Source: a bacterium
GTDB lineage: Bacteria; UBP18; UBA7526
Length of the DNA stretch: 7,053 nt
Direction: 5' to 3'
Assembly: GCA_018903055.1 (NCBI GenBank)
Contig: JAHIPW010000133.1
Location: 1 to 7,053 of the forward strand
Part shown: piece after piece, positions 1 through 4,974 of the stretch
Position numbering within the stretch: position 1 is the first letter of the stretch
Layout: every line of letters begins with the position of its first letter
The notes under the pieces: generated by a model
Seen by the model: only the letters and a program-made list of their open reading frames with translations
Database searches by the model: none
What the model was told of the DNA's origin: nothing
Translations under genes and position numbers: made by a program

Positions 1-241
1 AAGCAACGAGTTCTCCCTCTAATTCTACCCTCTTTGCCTTTGATAGGAAACCATCCACCTGCCTCTGGAGAAGGAGTCTACTACCAGGATAGAAGGCACC
101 GGCTACCGCTGGTCTCCTAACCTCTTTCTTCGGTGTGGCCTGGGTCTTTTGAACTTGAGCATAAAGAGACAAAGTCAAAAGAATTATGAAAAGTGTGGCC
201 AAAATCAAAGTTTTCTTTATCCCGCACCTTTTTATATTCAT
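1..241 (-). CDS. AmmeMemoRadiSam system protein B (MEMO1 family), exported form, N-terminal part
   Basis: The first 80 codons of a gene that continues beyond base 1. Residues 41-53 read VRRPAVAGAFYPG, followed by a helix with LLLQRQVDGFL. This is the characteristic opening of MEMO1-family proteins, which are related to class III extradiol dioxygenases and in prokaryotes usually occur with AMMECR1 and a radical SAM protein; their biochemical role is not settled. In front of the domain lies a signal peptide: basic NIKRCGIKK, then a hydrophobic stretch from about residue 11 to 27, then an SLYA/Q cleavage-like site. Export of this family member is therefore likely, which is less usual than the cytosolic form. 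The ATG at 241-239 is preceded by AGGGG about seven bases upstream. A possible -10 (TAAAAT) lies near 294-299 with no convincing -35. The conserved metal-site residues lie outside the window, so catalytic competence cannot be judged. Downstream AMMECR1 and radical SAM genes are expected but not visible. Confidence 0.85.
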   Translation of the reverse strand, partial: MNIKRCGIKKTLILATLFIILLTLSLYAQVQKTQATPKKEVRRPAVAGAFYPGSRLLLQRQVDGFLSKAKRVELEGELVA

Positions 242-286
242 TTCTTACCCCTGTCTAAAGGTGCGGGGTTCATTCCCGCACCTCTA
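221..286 (-). promoter_or_regulatory. Competing hairpins around the MEMO-family gene start
   Basis: Read on the minus strand, the 9-mer AGGTGCGGG occurs at 283-275 (segment 1), its complement at 267-259 (segment 2), and the same 9-mer again at 229-221 (segment 3), inside codons 4-7 of the gene. Segments 1 and 2 form a 9-bp perfect stem with a 7-nt loop, extendable to 12 bp with one G-U pair. Segments 2 and 3 can instead form an 11-bp perfect stem (267-257 with 231-221). The second pairing would enclose the ribosome binding site and ATG in its loop. The pairings are seen directly. A regulatory role is inference, since the 9-mer may simply be part of a dispersed repeat. Confidence 0.45.
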
Positions 287-340
287 CAAACAATTTTACC
301 ATATTCAAAGAAAAAAACAAACAAAATTTTTTTTCAAATG

Positions 341-392
341 TAGAATGCGCTTCGCCCTATCCCTTATGGTTTAGGGCTTCGCTTGCATTCTA
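341..392. repeat. 52-bp imperfect dyad, palindromic repeat element
   Basis: The outer arms TAGAATGC (341-348) and GCATTCTA (385-392) are perfect complements. An inner stem, GCCCTA (354-359) with TAGGGC (372-377), continues the symmetry across an asymmetric internal loop that carries CTTCG on both sides. The element sits in the 290-bp gap between the agmatinase and MEMO-family genes. It has no T-tract in either direction that would make it an obvious terminator, and no target-site duplication is evident. It is most likely a small dispersed palindromic repeat. Copies elsewhere in the genome would decide this. Confidence 0.5.
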
Positions 393-415
393 GATTTATT
401 AAATATTATTAAATA

Positions 416-437
416 CCCGCCTTTTCGGCGGGTTTTT
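416..437 (+). terminator. Terminator-like hairpin with T-tract on the plus strand
   Basis: CCCGCC (416-421) pairs with GGCGGG (427-432) around a 5-nt TTTTC loop. Five T residues follow on the plus strand, giving a textbook intrinsic terminator in that direction. The flanking genes are both on the minus strand. In that direction the same stem is followed only by TATTTAATAATATTT, a broken U-tract, so it may act weakly at the end of the polyamine operon. No plus-strand gene upstream of it is supported. The orientation mismatch suggests either a bidirectional terminator or control of antisense transcription. Confidence 0.6.
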
Positions 438-531
438 GATTTCATCAAAAAGCATAAGAATTTAAGAATAAAGGGAGAGAAGAATAAAAAAACAAGCGGG
501 AACGGCTGAAAAGCACTTCAGGGGTGGCAGT

Positions 532-1422
532 TTAAGGAGTTGTGAGGTAGGCGATGAGTTTGTAGATGAGTTTTGCGGCGGTAAACACGGATGGGCACGG
601 ATTAGAAACACGGATGGGCACGGATATGTCAAGAGGGGTAGGGCAGAGTTCCACAACATCGATGCCTAAGATCTTTTTCTCTTTGGTGAGGAGTCGCAGA
701 AATTTTAATGTCTCATACCACCCCAGCCCCCCGGGTTCCGGGGTTCCTACGGCAGGTATAATGGAGGGATCTAAGAAGTCCAAATCGAGAGAAAGATAAA
801 CTTTATCTGAAAGGCGGGAGATTACTTCTTTCATCCAATCTTTTTTACCTATAATATCCTTGGCATAGAAGGGTTTTAAATTTTTCTCTTTGATAAAGTC
901 TGCTTCTTCCTGAGAGAGGCTCCTTATTCCCACCTGAACGATTCTGTTTTTTTCTATGAGCCTTCGAGAAACACAGGCGTGAGAGTACTTCGTTTTCTCA
1001 TAGGAATTTCTTAAATCAGCATGGGCATCGAGGATGAGGATGGAAAAATCCTTTTCCTTCTTCCCCAGACCTTCTACCATTCCCAAGGTAACGGTATGTT
1101 CCCCACCTAGAGCAATGACCAATTTTCCTAAAGAAAAAAGGCCCTGAGCTTTATCTGCCAGGGCCTCAATCATCTTTTGGGGGCTATCAAATCCTTCTTT
1201 AAATTCTATCAGGGTATGAATCCCAACCTTATAAGGTTCGCAATTTGTCTCCTCATCGTATAGTTCCATATTCTGGGAGGCATCGATGATTGCCTTGGGT
1301 CCCTCTTTGGTCCCCTTCTTATAAGTAGTCGTTGCTTCATAAGGAACGGGAAGGATGATTACTCTGGATTTTTTAAAATCAGAAAATTTCCTTTCTATAT
1401 CTCCAAAATTATTAGAAATCAA
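532..1422 (-). CDS. speB: Agmatinase (ureohydrolase family)
   Basis: Hydrolyses agmatine to putrescine and urea in the cytoplasm, using a binuclear manganese centre. Its 296 residues match the usual family length. The metal ligand motifs are all present: GGEHT (H109), DAHAD (D132, H134, D136) and SLDLDFLDP (D213, D215). H148 and E229 in TPEPGG sit where substrate-site residues are expected. The start is TTG at 1422-1420, overlapping the TGA of the decarboxylase gene in a TTGA junction, with GGGAG about ten bases upstream; translation is probably coupled. The adjacent arginine decarboxylase makes agmatine, which favours agmatinase over arginase, formiminoglutamase or guanidinobutyrase. Residues about 265-280, between the conserved DVVELCP and the final helix TAAKLIYKLI, are encoded by a tandem DNA repeat. 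They replace a normally short loop, so the C-terminus is atypical, but the frame is intact and all catalytic residues lie upstream. Confidence 0.93.
   Translation of the reverse strand: MISNNFGDIERKFSDFKKSRVIILPVPYEATTTYKKGTKEGPKAIIDASQNMELYDEETNCEPYKVGIHTLIEFKEGFDSPQKMIEALADKAQGLFSLGKLVIALGGEHTVTLGMVEGLGKKEKDFSILILDAHADLRNSYEKTKYSHACVSRRLIEKNRIVQVGIRSLSQEEADFIKEKNLKPFYAKDIIGKKDWMKEVISRLSDKVYLSLDLDFLDPSIIPAVGTPEPGGLGWYETLKFLRLLTKEKKILGIDVVELCPTPLDISVPIRVSNPCPSVFTAAKLIYKLIAYLTTP
583..625. repeat. Two-copy tandem repeat (23-bp period) inside the agmatinase gene
   Basis: The 20-mer AAACACGGATGGGCACGGAT occurs perfectly at 583-602 and 606-625, separated by TAG. Each copy has internal periodicity, CACGGAT twice at 10-bp spacing. 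On the coding strand it is read in frame as part of the agmatinase, giving SVPIRVSNPCPSVF. Sequences of the form ATCCGTGCCCATCCGTGTT resemble dispersed repeats I have seen in environmental bacterial genomes. That resemblance is from memory and was not searched. Confidence 0.85.
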
Positions 1423-2072
1423 ACTTTTACCGGCTCCCTTTTTGGTTCAGGTATTTTTTCCACTTTCAGCGATGGTATTTTAGATTCCTCTTTGGCTTCT
1501 ATTGGTTTTATTTCTGGCATCTCTACCGGGGGGAGAAGGATGGCAGCGGTTAAGACTGTAGTCCACGAACCATCTTTATCTCCAATAGCAGACTGGGTAA
1601 TGTTAGCAGTCTTTACCGTCTGGCCAGATATTTTCCAGAGTTCCTTCTCTTCATCGTAACTTGTCCCAATCTCAAACTCTACTCCCAAGATAGTGGCCAG
1701 CATATAGGCGGCTAAATCCTCGGCATAATCCCCGGCCTTCTGTTCCGTCTCTCCAAAAGAGTGGTGCTCTGAGAGATAGCCATATTGGATAGGATCCTTG
1801 GGGATGGCTATCCCAATGGATGCAGCAATGAGGCGGTGGGGTTCGTTGGTAGCGTTCCTGCTCATCACGCAGTAGATGATCTGTCCGGGAGCAAGATATT
1901 TCAATCCTTCTGCTAAGGGAATAAGCTGGCAGGCAGGAGGAACGATGCTTGAGACGTTTACGATATTATACTTTGCAATCTGGGCGTTGCGCAGGGCAAG
2001 CTCAAAACTGGTTAACTTCTCCTTATGCCTTCCCACTCCCTTGGTTAAGAATACTTTGGTTGGAACATACAT
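1419..2072 (-). CDS. Pyruvoyl-dependent arginine decarboxylase (PvlArgDC) proenzyme
   Basis: Decarboxylates arginine to agmatine, the first step toward putrescine. The 217-residue proenzyme should self-cleave at Ser41-Ser42 in the motif NVSSIVPP, turning Ser42 into the pyruvoyl cofactor of the alpha subunit; this placement follows the family. Other family-typical blocks are the N-terminal VFLTKGVGRHKEKLTSFELAL, GETEQKAGDYAEDLAA in the middle and ITQSAIGDKDGSWTTVLTAAILL near residue 175. The ATG at 2072-2070 is chosen because GGAGG lies six bases before it. A longer frame from 2132 only adds translated low-complexity DNA. After the final core strand there is a tail of about 35 residues (183-217), rich in Pro, Glu and Lys, with PEIKPIEAKEE and KIPEPKREP. 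The tail is absent from typical members and probably disordered. The gene leads a two-gene operon with agmatinase. Confidence 0.93.
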   Translation of the reverse strand: MYVPTKVFLTKGVGRHKEKLTSFELALRNAQIAKYNIVNVSSIVPPACQLIPLAEGLKYLAPGQIIYCVMSRNATNEPHRLIAASIGIAIPKDPIQYGYLSEHHSFGETEQKAGDYAEDLAAYMLATILGVEFEIGTSYDEEKELWKISGQTVKTANITQSAIGDKDGSWTTVLTAAILLPPVEMPEIKPIEAKEESKIPSLKVEKIPEPKREPVKV

Positions 2073-2078
2073 TACCCA

Positions 2079-2083
2079 CCTCC
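2079..2083 (-). promoter_or_regulatory. Strong Shine-Dalgarno that fixes the PvlArgDC start
   Basis: GGAGG on the minus strand, six bases before the ATG at 2072. It is the strongest ribosome binding site in the window and decides the start in favour of MYVPTKVF, not the upstream in-frame MFIFTF. Confidence 0.85.
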
Positions 2084-2089
2084 GGTGGA

Positions 2090-2160
2090 AGTAACAAGTA
2101 AAAAGTAACAAGTAAAAAGTAAAAATGAACAATGAAAAAGTAGAAAGTAGAAAAGTAAAA
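2090..2160. repeat. AGTA-rich low-complexity tandem repeat in the PvlArgDC leader
   Basis: AGTAACAAGTAAAA is present as two perfect tandem copies (2090-2103 and 2104-2117). It decays into AGTAAAAATGAACAATG and then GTAGAAAGTAG variants up to about 2160. It lies between the predicted promoter and the ribosome binding site, so it would form most of the 5' untranslated leader. On the coding strand it reads as repeated TTTACTTGTTACTT. It is probably a slippage-prone satellite-like tract and not a protein-coding extension. Confidence 0.75.
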
Positions 2161-2179
2161 GAATTAATTTTACAGAATA

Positions 2180-2208
2180 ATTAAAGCACTAAAAATTAGC
2201 AATGTCAA
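2180..2208 (-). promoter_or_regulatory. Sigma70-type promoter of the polyamine operon
   Basis: A perfect -35 box TTGACA (2208-2203) is followed by a 17-nt spacer and the -10 box TTTAAT (2185-2180, five of six matches), in very AT-rich DNA. The transcript would start near 2173, leaving a leader of about 100 nt before the PvlArgDC ATG. This is the only near-consensus promoter I see in the window. It indicates that the decarboxylase-agmatinase pair is transcribed separately from the glycosyltransferase-methyltransferase operon upstream. Confidence 0.75.
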
Positions 2209-2232
2209 GAGTTTTTTATAAAATTTATATGG

Positions 2233-2300
2233 GATTACAGTGATTTTTAATCCTATTGGAGATTTTATCCCCATAATCGTTAATTCACATCGCTGTAATC
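2233..2300. repeat. 12-bp inverted repeat between operons
   Basis: GATTACAGTGAT (2233-2244) and ATCGCTGTAATC (2289-2300) are inverted copies with one mismatch, which becomes a G-U pair only in plus-strand RNA. The spacer is 44 nt and also contains TTAA near each end (2247-2250, 2280-2283). It begins just after the methyltransferase stop codon and ends upstream of the polyamine promoter. No clean U-tract follows on the minus strand, so a terminator is only possible. An operator or small palindromic element are alternatives. Confidence 0.4.
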
Positions 2301-2305
2301 ATTAT

Positions 2306-3016
2306 TTATTTATGTTTTTTGATTTCTTCACCCGTCATGGGAACGAACATACAGCCGGTAATAATTTCTTGGACGATTTTGCCCTTCTTTTTCTGAATAA
2401 GGGTCAGTCTCTGGGGATAGGTATCAGCAATGGGAATGACCATCCTTCCCCCTTCTGCCAATTGATCTATCAGGGGCTGGGGAATATGGTCTGGAGCACA
2501 GGTAACGATTATGGCGTCAAACGGAGCATATTCTGGCCAGCCCAAGTAGCCGTCACCACACTTTACCTTGATATTTTCATAGCCTAGTCTCTTTAGCGTC
2601 TCCTCTGCCCTCTTTGTCAATCCAGGAATAATTTCGATGGTATAGACCTCCTTGGCGAGTTCTGCCAGGATGGCTGCCTGGTACCCAGAGCCAGTTCCAA
2701 TCTCAAGAACCCTCTCGTCTCCCTTTAACTTTAAGGATTCGGTCATTAAGGCAACGATGTAGGGCTGGGAGATGGTCTGACCATAACCAATGGGAAGAGG
2801 CCGGTCACTATAGGCCATCTTTTGATAGAGCAGGGGGACGAACTTATGTCTGGGAACTGTTCTCATTACTTTTAAGACCTTCTCGTCTTTTATTCTTCGA
2901 GCCTCAATCTGAGTTTTAACCATCGTTTCTCTGGCTTTTATAAATTCTTCTTCTTGAGCATGGCAGTTGACTGTCATCACCATTAGAAGCAGAGTGAAAA
3001 ATATTTTCTTTATCAT
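2306..3016 (-). CDS. pcm: Protein-L-isoaspartate O-methyltransferase with signal peptide
   Basis: Methylates isoaspartyl residues that form when Asn and Asp age, using S-adenosylmethionine, which starts their repair. The 236-residue protein has the PIMT landmarks in order: RHKFVP (56-61), GYGQTISQP (77-85), the SAM-binding motif VLEIGTGSGYQAA (103-115), GDGYLGWP (154-161), PFDAIIVTCA (165-174), GGRMVIPI (189-196) and the closing FVPMTG (224-229). Ahead of the domain, residues 1-20 form a classical signal peptide: MIKK, a hydrophobic core FFTLLLMVMTV, then a CHA/Q cleavage-like site. The Cys at 18 is not in a convincing lipobox. Export to the periplasm is therefore predicted, although SAM is not known to be plentiful there. 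The ATG overlaps the TGA of the upstream TPR gene (ATGA), so it is the last cistron of a three-gene operon with two membrane glycosyltransferase-like genes. Confidence 0.93.
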   Translation of the reverse strand: MIKKIFFTLLLMVMTVNCHAQEEEFIKARETMVKTQIEARRIKDEKVLKVMRTVPRHKFVPLLYQKMAYSDRPLPIGYGQTISQPYIVALMTESLKLKGDERVLEIGTGSGYQAAILAELAKEVYTIEIIPGLTKRAEETLKRLGYENIKVKCGDGYLGWPEYAPFDAIIVTCAPDHIPQPLIDQLAEGGRMVIPIADTYPQRLTLIQKKKGKIVQEIITGCMFVPMTGEEIKKHK

Positions 3017-4974
3017 CTCGTTTCCCTCTTGGACAAAGCTTTCTTGAATTCTATTTTAGCTTCTTTAGGCATATTGGCTTCAAGATAAGAACGGGCTAGA
3101 TTAAAGTGAATCTCAGCAGAATCAGGATTGAGGCTTAGAGCCTTTCTAAACTCTGGAATGGCCAAAACAAACAATCCTTTTTTGAAGTAGGCAACGGCTA
3201 AGTTACTGTGGATGGTGGCATCATCTGGTCCTAACTTCAAGGCCTCTTGAAATTCCTCAATCGCTAAATCCAACTCTCCTTCTTCGCCATAGGTCATACC
3301 CAGGAGATGGTGAGCAAGAAAAGAGGAAGGATCCTCTATCAACTTTCTCTTTAACTCTTTAATTACCTGCTCAATTTTCTCTACATCTATTCTTTCCCCA
3401 TCTGGATTGAGGAAATGATATCCGAATCTATGGATGAGTGCCTGATTTTGAGGAAGATTTTTAATATAGAGCAGGGTGTTGTCGTCCCAGTAGATGAGTC
3501 GCCAATCTCTATCTTCCCATAGTCTATCCCTTAGGTTTGGTCGAGAATGCTTTCCACTATAATCAATTAAAACAAGATTCACTCTATACCTGTCTAACAA
3601 ATTTTCCCAGGCGGATTCGCCACGGAATATGGCCCCATACTCCTCATAGATTCTCTCTCCATAGACCAGGCAGCGACCATCAATGAATACTTTGCATTCT
3701 GGATAACTTTTCCAGATGAGGTATCCTCCCCAACCCGAAGGGTTGAAGAGATTCCCGGATAGATTATTCTTTTCTATAAAATTGACTGCTTTATCTGGAA
3801 ATAGTCTCTCCTTTATTCTTAGTTGAGACGGCAAGTGGATGGCGGTCCAAGTAACAATCAAGATGAGGATTGTCAAGGAGGCCGGAAAGAGCCAAGTCTT
3901 AGGCCTGAAGGTCATTCTCTTCTTAAAGATGATATCCAGATGCTTTGCCAAGATGGGAGAAGTAAAGATAACGAATAACTCGATATGTCTTCTTGAAGAG
4001 AGGGAGAGGCAGGAAGCGACTAGGAAAAGGACCAGATCCGTGAAATCGATCTTCCTGCGGGATAATATCAAGGCAAGAATGGTCAGGCCAAACATAATCC
4101 AGTAGGGATAAAAGATCTTTGAGAAGTCTATGGGCCTCCATTCGCTCACCCTCTCCATAAATATCTCCTTACCGGTAAGCTGGAAGGAATAGGAAAGAGC
4201 CTGATAGCCATAGACGTTGACTAAAGAGGTAAGGATGACTAAGAAGGTAATGATGAATAGAAGACGTAGCTCTTTACCACTTAAGATTGATCCCCAATCC
4301 CGATTAAAATATTTCTTCATTCCTAACTTTGTAGATTCTGCAAAGCAAAAGATAAAGAGGATGATGAAACCAGCCAAAAATCCTGCGTGGAGGTTGGCCC
4401 AGGGAATCATAAGAAGGGGCAAGAAGAATAAGAGATTTCTTTTTCTATACTGGAAGGAATGGAGAATATAATAGAACAGGGAGAGGAAGAGAAAGGAAAA
4501 GATGAGGGGACGGAGGCGAAGCCTAGGATAGACAACAAAGGCAGCAAGAAGAATGACTCCCAAGGCAAGATAGACTCCATTAGAAGCTTCGCTAGGTTGT
4601 AAGCCCTTAAATGGGGCTCTATCGGGGTAAATATTGACTCCTCTGTGACGCATAATTCTAAAAAGAATGAAGAAGGCAAGAGTGGCGATAAAGGCTTTTA
4701 AGAGGATTAATGACTTTAATCCTGCTAAATGGTGGAGGGAGTAGAATGTGACCCCAGATAGCCAGCCATGGTTTATCCAAGGACGATTGGAAGCGGTGTG
4801 GGAAAAGATATCCTTGTGAGGAATGGTCTTCGTCTCTAAGATATACTGGCCGGTTCTTAGATAATGGAAGAAGTCATCATTCCTTAAGGTAAAACAGGCA
4901 AGATTAAAAACCAAAAGAAAAACCGAGATTATAAGAAGATATTTAGCGCTGTTATCTAAGGCTTCTTTTCTCAA
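3013..4974 (-). CDS. GT-C-like multi-spanning membrane protein with C-terminal TPR domain
   Basis: A 653-residue integral membrane protein. An N-terminal helix (about 11-30) leads to RNDDFFHYLRTGQYIL (31-46) and KDIFSHTASNRPWINHGWLSG. This acidic, His-containing first loop is typical of GT-C glycosyltransferases that take sugar from polyprenyl phosphate carriers. About ten further hydrophobic segments run to about residue 375. A soluble region follows with FNPSGWGGYLIW (around 410) and VFIDGR (around 430), a block I associate with uncharacterised GT39-like proteins. Three TPR units close the protein from about residue 548, two with the pattern EAL..GPD/KAL..NPD. The start is TTG at 4974-4972, overlapping the TGA of the previous gene, with GGAG eight bases upstream. 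Residues about 114-134 look like an inserted, repeat-encoded loop between membrane segments. Acceptor and donor are unknown, and a non-enzymatic envelope role cannot be excluded. Confidence 0.72.
   Translation of the reverse strand: MRKEALDNSAKYLLIISVFLLVFNLACFTLRNDDFFHYLRTGQYILETKTIPHKDIFSHTASNRPWINHGWLSGVTFYSLHHLAGLKSLILLKAFIATLAFFILFRIMRHRGVNIYPDRAPFKGLQPSEASNGVYLALGVILLAAFVVYPRLRLRPLIFSFLFLSLFYYILHSFQYRKRNLLFFLPLLMIPWANLHAGFLAGFIILFIFCFAESTKLGMKKYFNRDWGSILSGKELRLLFIITFLVILTSLVNVYGYQALSYSFQLTGKEIFMERVSEWRPIDFSKIFYPYWIMFGLTILALILSRRKIDFTDLVLFLVASCLSLSSRRHIELFVIFTSPILAKHLDIIFKKRMTFRPKTWLFPASLTILILIVTWTAIHLPSQLRIKERLFPDKAVNFIEKNNLSGNLFNPSGWGGYLIWKSYPECKVFIDGRCLVYGERIYEEYGAIFRGESAWENLLDRYRVNLVLIDYSGKHSRPNLRDRLWEDRDWRLIYWDDNTLLYIKNLPQNQALIHRFGYHFLNPDGERIDVEKIEQVIKELKRKLIEDPSSFLAHHLLGMTYGEEGELDLAIEEFQEALKLGPDDATIHSNLAVAYFKKGLFVLAIPEFRKALSLNPDSAEIHFNLARSYLEANMPKEAKIEFKKALSKRETR
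4577..4627. repeat. Palindromic repeat-like segment within the TPR glycosyltransferase gene
   Basis: AGCCC (4602-4606) and GGGCT (4614-4618) form a stem with a 7-nt loop. It is flanked by the palindrome GAAGCTTC within TTAGAAGCTTCGCTAGG, and by CTATCGGGG on the other side. On the coding strand it encodes DRAPFKGLQPSEASNG, a polar stretch between two hydrophobic helices. The composition and palindromes differ from the surrounding gene, and the GCGAAGC core is shared with the intergenic dyad at 341-392. An inserted palindromic element kept in frame is the favoured reading. Boundaries are approximate. Confidence 0.4.

Noticed and set aside
149-374. Two overlapping plus-strand frames at the left end
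   Set aside because: They run antisense to the MEMO-family gene and through palindromic intergenic DNA, with no plausible protein features.
462-531. Terminator directly after the agmatinase stop
   Set aside because: A seven-T tract is present on the minus strand (492-486), but only weak stems precede it, so I do not call it.
583-625. Possible start of a CRISPR array
   Set aside because: There are only two copies with a 3-bp gap, no spacers, and the unit is read in frame within speB. It is a tandem repeat.
566-799. Plus-strand frame antisense to agmatinase
   Set aside because: It is the shadow of speB and its repeat; its translation has no recognisable family and there is no ribosome binding site.
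2073-2132. N-terminal extension of PvlArgDC beginning MFIFTFYLLLF, which resembles a membrane segment
   Set aside because: It is the translation of the AGTA repeat. A GGAGG six bases before the ATG at 2072 marks the real start, where the family's N-terminus begins.
3731-3745. Perfect small hairpin CAACCC-GAA-GGGTTG
   Set aside because: It encodes the conserved NPSGWGG block of the TPR glycosyltransferase and has no T-tract. It is most likely a coincidence of coding sequence.
3839-4471. Plus-strand frames antisense to the TPR glycosyltransferase
   Set aside because: The Lys/Arg-rich translations are what hydrophobic minus-strand codons produce in reverse. The minus-strand frame is continuous and recognisable.
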